Translations under genes and position numbers: made by a program | The notes under the pieces: model-generated | The model's database searches: none | What the model saw: the letters and a program-made list of their open reading frames with translations, nothing else | What the model was told of the DNA's origin: nothing | Shown: positions 8,362 through 17,669 of the stretch, piece by piece | How the letters are laid out: each line of letters opens with the position of its first letter | Position numbering within the stretch: position 1 is the first letter of the stretch | Assembly (NCBI RefSeq): GCF_905373215.1 | Contig: NZ_CAJPRT010000015.1 | Span: 1-53,994 of the forward strand | Direction: 5' to 3' | DNA length: 53,994 nucleotides | Source: an uncultured Campylobacter sp. | GTDB lineage: Bacteria; Campylobacterota; Campylobacteria; Campylobacterales; Campylobacteraceae

Positions 8362-9257
8362 TCTATCCTAGCAGCGCGCAGTTTATCACCTCCGCCGCAA
8401 ATATCGCGGGTGCGCCCGAGTTTGCGATGAGCGAAGTGGCGTTTTTGGGGCGTTCAAACGTCGGCAAAAGTAGCCTGATAAACGCGCTTACCGGGCGTAA
8501 AAATCTAGCCAAATCAAGCTCGACCCCCGGCAAAACGCAACTGATAAATTTTTTTGAAGTTAAATTTAAACAAAAGCTTGCCGCAGATTTGGACGGCTCG
8601 CAAGCCAAAACGCCGCCCGATCTGGCAAGCAAAGAGGCTTTAAACTCGGCTGCGAATTGCGCGCGAGATTTTGCGGACGCTGCGGCGTCTGAGCGAAATT
8701 TAAAGCAGAACTCTATTTTAAATTTAAAAAGCGTTTCGGCGGATTTTGGATCGGATCGCGAGACGAATCCTACAGCAGGTTTGACGCCAAATTCCGCGCA
8801 AATTTCTGAATTAAATTTTACAGGCAGATCTGCGCTAAATTTAGCGGGCAATCGCGCCTTTTCGGATCTTGCGAGCTTGGGGGAAAATATCTCTTTGATC
8901 TTCGTGGATCTGCCCGGGTTTGGGTATGCTAAGGTCTGCAAAAAACTGCATTATATCTGGCAAAAAAATCTCGACGAATTTATCAAGGAGCGCCTAAATA
9001 TCAAGCTTTTCGTCCATCTCATAGACGCGAGGCAGTTTGATCTTGCAATAGATAAAAATTTACAAAACTATCTCGCTAGTTTTCTGCGCGGCGATCAAAA
9101 GGTCGTGAGGCTCTACACCAAAGCCGACAAGCTCAATCAAAGCGAGCGCGCAAAGCTTTTGAGGCACGATCCGCAGGCGATTTTGGTCTCTACACTAAAG
9201 GGTAGCGGGCTTGTGAAGGCTCGCGAAATCATCGTGCGCGGGGCGTTTGGATTATGA
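8358..9257 (+). CDS. engB: Ribosome-biogenesis GTPase EngB/YsxC with large insert
   Basis: A GTPase needed for large-subunit ribosome assembly. G1 is GRSNVGKSS (residues 31-39), switch I is STPGKTQLINFFEV, G3 is DLPGFGYAKV (from residue 184) and G4 is TKAD. The family is normally about 200 aa; this protein has 299. The excess lies between switch I and G3 (about residues 68-172), an Ala/Ser/Asn/Leu-rich segment with no predicted fold. The GTPase motifs on either side are intact and the frame is open, so the gene is probably functional. The ATGA overlap couples it to lptA. Confidence 0.92.
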   Translation: MIYPSSAQFITSAANIAGAPEFAMSEVAFLGRSNVGKSSLINALTGRKNLAKSSSTPGKTQLINFFEVKFKQKLAADLDGSQAKTPPDLASKEALNSAANCARDFADAAASERNLKQNSILNLKSVSADFGSDRETNPTAGLTPNSAQISELNFTGRSALNLAGNRAFSDLASLGENISLIFVDLPGFGYAKVCKKLHYIWQKNLDEFIKERLNIKLFVHLIDARQFDLAIDKNLQNYLASFLRGDQKVVRLYTKADKLNQSERAKLLRHDPQAILVSTLKGSGLVKAREIIVRGAFGL

Positions 9258-9369
9258 AATTTCTAAATTTAAATACGCAAAATTTCGCGGCGCAGAATTT
9301 CAAAATAATTAAATTTAGCGGATATAAAATGCACCGCGAAAATTGCGCGAAGATTAGGGAAAATTTTAG

Positions 9370-10191
9370 ATGATACGGCTAAAAAAAGCGCGCCTTTGCG
9401 ACATTTCGCGTATGCAGGAGCTCGTAAAAGAGGAGGTGCAAAACGGCGTAATCTTGCCGCTTGAAAGCGATGAGATAGCTGCCAATATCCGCTCATACGT
9501 GCTGGCGTTCGGCTGCGATTCTAAGGCGGATACAAGCTTTGATTCCAAGGAAAATTTGAGTTTCGATTCTAAAGAAAATTCCGATTTAAATTTAGCCAGG
9601 AATTCTGATTCAAATTTAGTGCGCAATTCGGATTTAAATTTAATCCAAAGCTCCGCCGCAAATTTTGCCAAAAATTCTACTGAAAATTCCGCCGAAAATA
9701 TCGCGGGTAATTTTATGTCGCAACGAGCTACGCCGCAAAGCGAAGCACAGGTCGTATCTGAGGCGAGCCGCGCACAAGCGGGCAAAGAGCAAATTTTACG
9801 GAGCGAATATTCGCTAAGCGCGGGCGTTTTTCAGAATGATTTTTCGCAGCTTTGCGAATCGCAGTCCGCAAAAGATGCGGAAATTTTGGCGGGCTTTGCT
9901 TCGCTTAAAATTTTTAACGCAGATCTTGCCGAGGTGCGCTCGCTCATCGTCGCTCCGCAGTTTCGCAGGCGCGGCATTGCCAGAGCTATCGTAAACGAGC
10001 TGCTCGGCGAAGCGAAATTTTATGGGCTAAAAAGCGTATTTACGCTCACCTATCAAAAAGAATTTTTTGAACGCCTCGGTTTTATCGAAATCCCAAAGGA
10101 CGAGCTGCCTGCACAAAAAATTTGGGCCGATTGTATTAAATGCAAAAAGTTTCCGGTATGCAACGAAATCGCACTTATCTATACCTTATAG
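9370..10191 (+). CDS. GNAT acetyltransferase, ArgA-like, with large insert
   Basis: An acetyl-CoA-dependent N-acetyltransferase. The N-terminus (IRLKKARLCDISRMQELVKEE) and the second half (VRSLIVAPQFRRRGIARAIVNELLGEAKFYGLKSVFTLT) carry the acetyl-CoA loop RRRGIA. The Cys-containing tail IWADCIKCKKFPVCNEIAL resembles short N-acetylglutamate synthases of arginine synthesis. Between them, about residues 52-170 are Asn/Ser/Asp-rich low complexity with repeated units such as SDLNLARNSDSNLVRNSDLN. Without the insert it would be about 150 aa, the family's usual size. The gene lies between engB and a membrane gene that are closer neighbours in C. jejuni. Confidence 0.8.
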   Translation: MIRLKKARLCDISRMQELVKEEVQNGVILPLESDEIAANIRSYVLAFGCDSKADTSFDSKENLSFDSKENSDLNLARNSDSNLVRNSDLNLIQSSAANFAKNSTENSAENIAGNFMSQRATPQSEAQVVSEASRAQAGKEQILRSEYSLSAGVFQNDFSQLCESQSAKDAEILAGFASLKIFNADLAEVRSLIVAPQFRRRGIARAIVNELLGEAKFYGLKSVFTLTYQKEFFERLGFIEIPKDELPAQKIWADCIKCKKFPVCNEIALIYTL

Positions 10192-10646
10192 CGGACACGC
10201 TTTTTAGCGCGGGGGTTCTTTTCTACCTGCTTCTAAGTGCGGTGTATAGGGGGCTGCCGCCGCTGATCGGATTTTTTTTCACGGCGATGGTGGTGCAAAA
10301 ATATGAAAACGACGTGAAATTTAAAAAGTTCGGATTTAGCTGGTTTTTCTCTATTTTTTATCTGTTTTGCGCCGAGCAGATCCACGGATTTAACCTATTT
10401 AGCGTGGCTATCGCGTATTGTATATTTTATTTCGTAGTCTATGAAAACTCATTTAAATATATTAAATTTAGAAATTTTTTGATCTGCTTTTACGTGATGA
10501 TCAGCTATGTTTTGGTCTTTGTGGTGAGCAACGCGATCTCGGCGATCAAAAAGAGCGAGTATCTGCCTCTAAGCGGCGAGTATTTAAATTACATCGTGAT
10601 TGAAATTTTGCTCGCTCTGCTCTTTTTTAAGGGGCGGTTGGTATGA
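10158..10646 (+). CDS. Integral membrane protein upstream of mrdA (Cj0651-like by position)
   Basis: About 162 aa with four to five hydrophobic helices. The longer start at 10140 is possible; I choose the ATG at 10158, which begins M-Q-R-N-R-T-Y-L-Y. It overlaps the acetyltransferase end by 34 nt, and its stop overlaps the mrdA ATG as ATGA, so translation is coupled to mrdA. In C. jejuni a membrane protein of unknown function also precedes the pbpC/mrdA gene. That position suggests a link with cell elongation, in the manner of MreD, but this is inference. Confidence 0.75.
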   Translation: MQRNRTYLYLIADTLFSAGVLFYLLLSAVYRGLPPLIGFFFTAMVVQKYENDVKFKKFGFSWFFSIFYLFCAEQIHGFNLFSVAIAYCIFYFVVYENSFKYIKFRNFLICFYVMISYVLVFVVSNAISAIKKSEYLPLSGEYLNYIVIEILLALLFFKGRLV

Positions 10647-12463
10647 GGCTGAAGTTCGTATTTGCTTTCGTGATACTATTTTTTAGCATGCTTTTGGTGA
10701 GAATCTATTATCTTTCGATCAAATCGAACGAATTCTACGAACAGGTCGCTAAAAACAACGTCATCTCTACCGAATACATCCCGCCGGTGCGCGGTCAAAT
10801 TTTAGACGCCAAAGGTCGCCCACTCGCGATAAATAATCTCGGCTTTTCTCTATCAATTGCGCCGCATCTAAAAGACGCCGCGCTGCAAAGCGAGCTAAAT
10901 AACATCTCGCGCTACTTTAAAGATCTCAACGTCACCGCGATGAGCAAGAGCTACAAGGACGCAAATTCCGCTTACAATCAAGACTTTATCGAAGTCGTGC
11001 CGTTTTTGGACTACAACGCCACGATACAGCATTTCGCGAGCTTGAGCCTGCACGAAAATATCAAAATTTCGCCCGCTTCGCAGCGCTTCTACCCTTACGG
11101 CGCGCTGGCTTCGCACATCATCGGCTACGTAGGCCGCGCAAATAAAAAGGATATCCAAAGCAACCCCCTAAGCGCGCTTACCGGATACAACGGCAGAAGC
11201 GGCGTCGAGGGGTATTATAACGAGCTTTTGCAGGGCAGCAAGGGCGAACGCAAAACGAAGGTTACGGCGCTAAATCAGGTCGTAGAAGAGATCTCGATGC
11301 AAGAGCCCAGCAGCAGCGAAATTTCGCTTACCATCGATCTTGAGCTGCAAAAATACCTCGAGGAAATTTTTAAAGATAAGGACGGCGTAGCGATCGTGAT
11401 GGATCTGCGCGACGGCGCTATTATCGCAGCGGGCAGCTTCCCCGAGTACGATCTAAACACCTTCGTGGGCGGAATTTCACAGGCGCAGTGGGACGAGTTG
11501 ATAAAAGATCCGCGCCATCCTTTTACGAATAAGCTCGTAAACGGCCTCTATCCGCCCGGTTCGGTCATTAAGATGGCCGTAGGTATGAGCTTTTTAAACA
11601 GCGGCAAGATCAACGAAAACTGGAGCGTGTTTTGTAGCGGCGCGATAGAGCTTGGAGGGCGTAAATTTCGCTGCTGGAAGAGCTGGGGTCACGGCCGCGT
11701 GAGCTTAGTAGAAGCAATTAAAGGCAGCTGCGACGTGTATTTTTATGAAGGCTCGCTGCTAGTGGGGATCGACTATATGTCCGCGTATCTGCAGCGTCTG
11801 GGGTTTGGTAGTAAAACAGGCGTCGATCTACCAAATGAGTTTGTAGGCACGATGCCTAATAAGGCCTGGAAAATGCAGAAATTTAAGCGCGCGTGGTATC
11901 AGGGTGAGACTGTCAATGCCTCGATCGGCCAGGGCGACGTGCTTGTCACCCCTATGCAGGTAGCTAAAAACACCGCGCAGATCGCCTCGGGCAAGGCTAT
12001 CACGCCGCATTTTTTAAAAAGTATCGACGGCAAGCCGGTAGAATTTGCCCCTACCGAGCTTTTCACGCCGAAAGAAAAGGCGCAGCTACCCCTCGTGCGG
12101 CGCGGGATGTATGAGGTCGGCAACAACCCCGACGGAGGCACAGCCTACAAGCTCATCCATACCGCAGTAGTGCCTCTAGCGGTCAAGACGGGCACCGCGC
12201 AGGTCGTAGGCATCTCGCAGACCGCCAAGAAGCGAATGAAAGAGGCCGATATGGACTACTTCCACCGCTCGCACGCCTGGATGACGAGCTTTGGGCCGTA
12301 CGACAAGCCGCAATATGCCGTAACCGTGCTCGTAGAACACGGCGGCGGCGGCGGAAGCGCGGCAGGTCCCGTGATAATGCAAATCTACGAAAAGCTCGCC
12401 CAGATGGGCTACATCGACGCAAATGCAACGACCAGTAAAGATACCGCAAAGAAGACGAAGTAG
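10643..12463 (+). CDS. mrdA: Penicillin-binding protein 2, peptidoglycan transpeptidase
   Basis: A 606-aa class B PBP that cross-links wall peptidoglycan during elongation. It has an N-terminal membrane anchor (residues 4-23), the PBP dimer domain beginning PPVRGQILDAKGRPLA, and a transpeptidase domain with the active serine in YPPGS307VIK310, a second motif S362-C-D364 and K515-T-G. The R-G-Q-I-L-D and YPPGS sequences are diagnostic of PBP2. It ends a run from kdsC to mrdA in which most genes overlap or nearly touch. Confidence 0.95.
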   Translation: MRLKFVFAFVILFFSMLLVRIYYLSIKSNEFYEQVAKNNVISTEYIPPVRGQILDAKGRPLAINNLGFSLSIAPHLKDAALQSELNNISRYFKDLNVTAMSKSYKDANSAYNQDFIEVVPFLDYNATIQHFASLSLHENIKISPASQRFYPYGALASHIIGYVGRANKKDIQSNPLSALTGYNGRSGVEGYYNELLQGSKGERKTKVTALNQVVEEISMQEPSSSEISLTIDLELQKYLEEIFKDKDGVAIVMDLRDGAIIAAGSFPEYDLNTFVGGISQAQWDELIKDPRHPFTNKLVNGLYPPGSVIKMAVGMSFLNSGKINENWSVFCSGAIELGGRKFRCWKSWGHGRVSLVEAIKGSCDVYFYEGSLLVGIDYMSAYLQRLGFGSKTGVDLPNEFVGTMPNKAWKMQKFKRAWYQGETVNASIGQGDVLVTPMQVAKNTAQIASGKAITPHFLKSIDGKPVEFAPTELFTPKEKAQLPLVRRGMYEVGNNPDGGTAYKLIHTAVVPLAVKTGTAQVVGISQTAKKRMKEADMDYFHRSHAWMTSFGPYDKPQYAVTVLVEHGGGGGSAAGPVIMQIYEKLAQMGYIDANATTSKDTAKKTK

Positions 12464-12757
12464 GATGGGATTTTAGAATTTTAAAATTTTAGAATTCTGC
12501 TCGTCCTTCGCGGAGTTGGAATTTTATCTAGCCCCATAGGTTTAAAATTTTAAAATTTATCCGCTTCTGTGAGTCTGAAATTTTAAAATTTAGCGCAGTG
12601 CGGGGGGCTTTGAAATTTAGAATTTTACCCGTCCTTCGCAGATTTTAAATTTTAAAATTTAGAGTAGCAAAAGACCTTAAAATTGAGTAGATCAAAGCAG
12701 TTTTAAATTTTAAATACATTATATATTAGCGCATAGGCGGATATAAATATATCGTAG
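12464..12757. repeat. Low-complexity intergenic DNA with AAATTTTAAAATTT words
   Basis: No gene seen. The palindrome-like word AAATTTTAAAATTT and variants recur at least six times. The sentence CGTCCTTCGC occurs twice (about 12499 and 12630), each time preceded by AGAATT and followed by GGAG or AGAT. The same flavour of sequence reappears at 14100-14490, 42290-42560 and 50230-50560. Confidence 0.6.
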
Positions 12758-12763
12758 TATAAT
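12758..12763 (+). promoter_or_regulatory. -10 box TATAAT for the 12792 gene
   Basis: TATAAT with AT-rich DNA upstream and no good -35, the usual epsilonproteobacterial sigma-70 form. It is followed 16 nt later by GAGGAGGAG and the ATG at 12792. The rpoD promoter has the same GTATAATCCGA core. Confidence 0.6.
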
Positions 12764-12791
12764 CCGAGAATTAAATTTTGAGGAGGAGAGA

Positions 12792-13274
12792 ATGGCGTTT
12801 GTTGCGGAATATATTTCTAAAGAGGATATTAAGAAATATGATATTATAAATCGTGTAGATCAGTGCTTGGCAAAATATCATTATGATCCACAGGGGCCTA
12901 ATGAAATAAAGTGGTTAGACTGGGTCATCGACAGGCAAAGAGATATTTGGCTTATCTTTGTTTGTAGCCCGCATCTGCCTGATCCAAGAGACGGATATAC
13001 TGGAGAGGAGATTTGGCTGCTTTATTATAAAGGTAGAGAAATCGAGCTTGATATAAGGCGAATTTATGATGAGACAACGAGTAAATATTTCACGGAAAAT
13101 CCATTTAAGGTCAAATATAAATTCCAAAGCATAAATTCTGACATTGGAGATATTTCAATGGATGAAATTTATGAAATTTTAAATGAAGCCTTGTCTGAGT
13201 ATGGTAGCGGCGGTATTGAAAATAGGGAATATGTTCCAAAAGAACACGAAGTCGTAACTTTTCTGCACGATTAA
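12792..13274 (+). CDS. Unrecognised acidic cytoplasmic protein
   Basis: A 160-aa soluble protein rich in Asp, Glu, Tyr and Trp with no signal peptide or membrane helix. I recognise no domain. A very strong GAGGAGGAG ribosome site precedes the ATG. Base use is more AT-rich than in mrdA, suggesting recent arrival. Its size, acidity and lone position among gene remnants resemble immunity proteins of polymorphic toxin systems, but no toxin is present and that reading is weak. Confidence 0.7.
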   Translation: MAFVAEYISKEDIKKYDIINRVDQCLAKYHYDPQGPNEIKWLDWVIDRQRDIWLIFVCSPHLPDPRDGYTGEEIWLLYYKGREIELDIRRIYDETTSKYFTENPFKVKYKFQSINSDIGDISMDEIYEILNEALSEYGSGGIENREYVPKEHEVVTFLHD

Positions 13275-13290
13275 ATATAAAGGATAAAAA

Positions 13291-13357
13291 ATGACACGAG
13301 AACAATAAGCAAGGTGAGAATTATAAAGTCACGTTAATAGATGCAAGAAAAGGATAA
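13291..13357 (+). pseudogene. Frameshifted short gene remnant
   Basis: A good ribosome site (AAAGGATAAAAA) and ATG at 13291 lead to M-T-R-E-Q and a stop. Shifting one frame gives N-N-K-Q-G-E-N-Y-K-V-T-L-I-D-A-R-K-G before the next stop at 13357. The signal ahead of so short a frame suggests the 5' end of a broken gene. The parent family is not identified. Confidence 0.3.
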
Positions 13358-13521
13358 ATAGTTTTTTATCCGATCAGAATTCAGCTCGGTAAATTTTAAA
13401 ATTTAGCGTAGCTGAGGCTAAAATTTGATGAGAGATCACGACAAAAGCTCTTTAAAAGTGCCGAAATGAAACGCGGTATAAAAGCCGAATTGATCTTAAA
13501 AGCTATAAATTAGGGGCTAGG

Positions 13522-14064
13522 GTGATAAAAGAGTTTATTAAAAAATGTTTTGAGCTAAAAGGGGTGAGGATTTTATTCTGGATCGCCTTGCTCTTTTTCA
13601 CAATAGATTGCTTGGGTATTATATTTGCTAGCATAGATGCGGTTTTTTTGACGGAGTATAGCGGTTACGATATCGCGCATCCGTTTTCTATCGTTTTAAA
13701 AGCTTTTGAACTAACGTGGCACGAAGAGGCGAGCGATAGCGAAAGCGATATTTTTGGCGCTATGGTGTTGTATCTATTTTGCGCGACGGTAATTTTGCCT
13801 TTAATCATCTGCTGCTTAGTATTTTCTAAAATAAAGGCTTTTATTCTACTGGATAAAATATCCGGCGCATCTGCATTTTTTATAAGTCTATTTTATACTT
13901 ATTCGCTAGCTGTGATAATTCTGGCAAAAGCTGATTTGACTTGGTTAGGTCATCTGTTTGATCGCTCAAATTTTAATTTTAACATAATGATTATAAGCGC
14001 TTTATCGTCGCTAATAATCGCGTCTGCGATGGTTTTTATTCTAAAAGGAAGAGATAAAATTTAA
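13522..14064 (+). CDS. Unrecognised four-helix membrane protein
   Basis: 180 aa with hydrophobic helices near residues 17-37, 83-105, 115-135 and 152-172 and a charged loop (WHEEASDSESD) between the first two. It starts with GTG at 13522 behind AGGGGCTAGG. No family motif is recognised. With the 12792 gene it forms a small AT-rich accessory patch between mrdA and the CRISPR array. Confidence 0.7.
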   Translation: MIKEFIKKCFELKGVRILFWIALLFFTIDCLGIIFASIDAVFLTEYSGYDIAHPFSIVLKAFELTWHEEASDSESDIFGAMVLYLFCATVILPLIICCLVFSKIKAFILLDKISGASAFFISLFYTYSLAVIILAKADLTWLGHLFDRSNFNFNIMIISALSSLIIASAMVFILKGRDKI

Positions 14065-14497
14065 TGCGGATAAGCTTATGAGATCGTTTTTGTTTGGATA
14101 AATTTTGCGTAAATTAATACGCAAAATTTTATGAATAGAGCTCGAGATATGTAAATTTAAAAAGGTAAATTTTGAAATGATCTTAAAATTTGCCTCCGCT
14201 TCAGATTTAAAATTTTAAGTTTCGAGGTTTGAAATTTCGATCATCGACTTCGATTTTAAAGCTCGTCGGCATTTCAAATTTTATAATATAAAATTCTCGT
14301 GTTTCGAACCACGCAGCTTGAAGTCGCTGCTTCTTAAATTTGAAATTCTAAGCTCTGGGATGCGGAACCCTGCTCGATAAATTTTAAAATCTAAGCCGGA
14401 ATTTTATTTGGTAAAAATTTTATCAGGCAGAATTCGGCTCGGTAAATTCTATAGAATGCTACTATGTAAGAGGAACAAATGAAATTTTAAATAGAGC
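14065..14497. other. Low-complexity intergenic DNA at the trailer end of the main array
   Basis: No gene seen. It is dense in AAATTTTAAAAT words. A 26-nt stretch at 14428-14453 (starting CAGAATTCGGCTCGG) nearly repeats 13375-13400 with three differences. A GGTTCGAA-like hairpin near 14305 is not a tRNA. Confidence 0.55.
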
Positions 14498-14592
14498 ATT
14501 TTAATTCCCAACGGGATGGAATTCTACTAAGATCGCCGTAGGTTAGGCGTAAAATTTCCTCAGTTTCAATTCCCAACGGGATGGAATTCTAC

Positions 14593-17500
14593 TGCAAAAA
14601 TGCTTTGACTTTACTTGCAAATCTCAGTTTCAATTCCCAACAGGATGGAATTCTACCCATTATGGATGCCTTAGAAAAAGGACGCAGGCAAAGGTTTCAA
14701 TTCCCAACGGGATGGAATTCTACGCAAAGTCATCTATACGATCCGCGCCGAGTTTGAAGGTTTCAATTCCCAACGGGATGGAATTCTACCTTTGCACCAA
14801 CTTTATCTAAGCGAGCAAGCTCTTTGTTTCAATTCCCAACGGGATGGAATTCTACTACAAGGTGATTAGGCACTACAATCAGAGGCTTGTGTTTCAATTC
14901 CCAACGGGATGGAATTCTACTCTGCACGCGAAGAACTTTTTGGGCTATTTTTTGTTTCAATTCCCAACGGGATGGAATTCTACGAGAGATCAGAGAGAAG
15001 CTGGAGCGCAAATTTTAGTTTCAATTCCCAACGGGATGGAATTCTACTCGTATTGTCAAAATTTTTCCTTTTTCTATTGACAATGTCGTTTCAATTCCCA
15101 ACGGGATGGAATTCTACCAACCTTAAACGTCATACAGCCTGAAAGGGATGGAATTCTACTTAGAAACGGGCTTGACGCCGTTAGGTCATGGAAGTTTCAA
15201 TTCCCAACGGGATGGAATTCTACCTGCGCGATCACGTTTCTGTCATCTTTCGATTTGGTTTCAATTCCCAACGGGATGGAATTCTACCAAAGCCAACAAA
15301 AAATACGTAACACCTTTACCTTGTTTCAATTCCCAACGGGATGGAATTCTACTTGATCGAAACTATCGACTTGAACGCTATGGTTAGTTTCAATTCCCAA
15401 CGGGATGGAATTCTACAAGCGCTATATATCCGCAAAACAGAATAATCAGCGTTTCAATTCCCAACGGGATGGAATTCTACGCGATGGAGATTACGTTTCT
15501 TGGCTTGATTCAGAATGTTTCAATTCCCAACGGGATGGAATTCTACGTAAGAAATAAAAACGTATATTTCGGAGTTTCATCGTTTCAATTCCCAACGGGA
15601 TGGAATTCTACCCTGCCTGCGTGGAAATTTTACGAAAGTATAGCGGTTTCAATTCCCAACGGGATGGAATTCTACTCTTCTCCTTTAAATTTTTAAAACG
15701 GATATGGGAGTTTCAATTCCCAACGGGATGGAATTCTACGGCGATATTTGCTCGTCATTTCATAAAGCTCGAGCTGTTTCAATTCCCAACGGGATGGAAT
15801 TCTACCATCCTCAATCGTTATTACGCGCTCCTCTTTAGGTAGTTTCAATTCCCAACAGGATGGAATTCTACCTTACGCCTACCAATTTTTCGACGACCCC
15901 GGTTATGTTTCAATTCCCAACGGGATGGAATTCTACCTTTGCAAGGATATTCTTAACGGTCTTGATTTTAGTTTCAATTCCCAACGGGATGGAATTCTAC
16001 GCACAGATCGAAGCAAGCGCTATAATTGCAGAAAGTTTCAATTCCCAACGGGATGGAATTCTACGCTGCTCACTAAATACGCGCCTGGTTAGCACGATGT
16101 TTCAATTCCCAACGGGATGGAATTCTACCAAAATTCTCATCGAGAAATTTCTGCTGGAGTTTGTTTCAATTCCCAACGGGATGGAATTCTACGATATGCA
16201 ATACTGCATAGCTGTAGCCAAAAGTTTGTTTCAATTCCCAACGGGATGGAATTCTACACGAAATGATCGAGCGTGGGTTTCTGCAGAGGTAGTTTCAATT
16301 CCCAACGGGATGGAATTCTACAGAGCTTATCGTTAGAATTCTATGCAAAGACGATCGTTTCAATTCCCAACGGGATGGAATTCTACAATCTCTGGCGAAG
16401 TTGAGAAGATTCGCATAGGTAAGTTTCAATTCCCAACGGGATGGAATTCTACAATGTTGCGCTTAACGGCAGAAAAGGCGATAGAAGGTTTCAATTCCCA
16501 ACGGGATGGAATTCTACTAAAAATCCCTGCGATTTCGTCGAGTTGCCTAAATTTGAGTTTCAATTCCCAACGGGATGGAATTCTACGCGAGAAAAGCAGA
16601 CAAAGTCGTAAACAAAGTTTGGTTTCAATTCCCAACGGGATGGAATTCTACTCTGCCGAAGCTGCGCCTAAAAGCCACGTAATGCGTTTCAATTCCCAAC
16701 GGGATGGAATTCTACATTGATAAAACAGGCATTATCATCGGCAAATGGGGGTTTCAATTCCCAACGGGATGGAATTCTACCAGGACTACTCTGCGCGCGA
16801 TATACGCCGAGTGGAGTTTCAATTCCCAACGGGATGGAATTCTACTTTTTTAGGAGCTTCCAATAGCCCAATGTCGCCTTTAGTTTCAATTCCCAACGGG
16901 ATGGAATTCTACTAAATATGCCCTCAAATCACGAATATGCCGATGTGCCGATGTTTGCAAGCGAATGGAATTCTACTAAATATGCCCTCAAATCCGAAGC
17001 CAGCGACGGGCGTTTCAATTCCCAACGGGATGGAATTCTACCAAAAATTCGGCTCTCTGAAAATATTACGAAAGGCGTTTCAATTCCCAACGGGATGGAA
17101 TTCTACTCTAGCTTTACGATTGTGCGCTTTATCTCGGTTATTGTTTCAATTCCCAACGGGATGGAATTCTACTTTAATGCGGGATTTGGGTACTTTCCAG
17201 GATTTGGGTTTCAATTCCCAACGGGATGGAATTCTACTTTGAGCTTCCGCCTGCTTTGAAGCGTAAGCACTACGTTTCAATTCCCAACGGGATGGAATTC
17301 TACGCAGCGCTGCTTGCAAACTCTATAGGCTCGCTCGTGTTTCAATTCCCAACGGGATGGAATTCTACCCTTTACCTTTTCGTCCTGCTTAAAATTTAGC
17401 TCGTTTCAATTCCCAACGGGATGGAATTCTACCCGATTCTTGGCGTAAATTCTTGCGCCAACAGATATTGTTTCAATTCCCAACGGGATGGAATTCTACG

Positions 17501-17669
17501 TTTCATACCTTTTAAAATATGTTCTTAAAACGTTGTTTCAATTCCCAACGGGATGGAATTCTACGATATGAGTGATGAGCGTTTAAAGCTTTATTGGCAC
17601 GAGTTTCAATTCCCAACGGGATGGGAATTCTACTTTGCAAAAACGTTTTAGCTCTACTTGCAAATCCCA
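14593..17669. repeat. Two spacers against the same target family
   Basis: The spacer at 14593-14626 and the one at 17634-17669 align over 34 nt with six differences, sharing TGCAAAAA at one end and TACTTGCAAAT near the other. They sit about 3 kb apart in the array. Independent capture from related mobile elements explains this better than duplication. Confidence 0.7.
16901..16994. repeat. Ectopic insertion: 30-bp duplication (half repeat, half spacer) around 34 new nt
   Basis: 16901-16930 and 16965-16994 are identical 30-mers, each made of the last 12 nt of the CRISPR repeat (ATGGAATTCTAC) plus 18 nt of spacer (TAAATATGCCCTCAAATC). Between them lie 34 unrelated nt (16931-16964). Removing 64 bp restores a normal repeat at 16883 and a 35-nt spacer. 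The segment at about 16953-16976 therefore is not simply a decayed repeat. Confidence 0.85.

Noticed and set aside
14295..14340. tRNA on the minus strand suggested by GGTTCGAA
   Set aside because: Only a 4-bp stem with an 8-nt loop forms; there is no acceptor, D or anticodon arm. No convincing tRNA or rRNA was found in the window.
15048..15087. 40-nt spacer with ATTGTCAA/TTGACAAT inverted repeat as a regulatory element
   Set aside because: The spacer sits in the normal array spacing. The inverted repeat is likely a feature of its source element.
15118..15193. A third ectopic integration in the 106-nt interval
   Set aside because: No 29-30-bp duplication is present. A deletion that removed the 5' half of a repeat and part of a spacer explains it.
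16947..16976. Decayed CRISPR repeat with an internal deletion
   Set aside because: Only its last 12 nt match the repeat, and they belong to an exact 30-bp duplication that continues into the spacer. An ectopic insertion explains it better.
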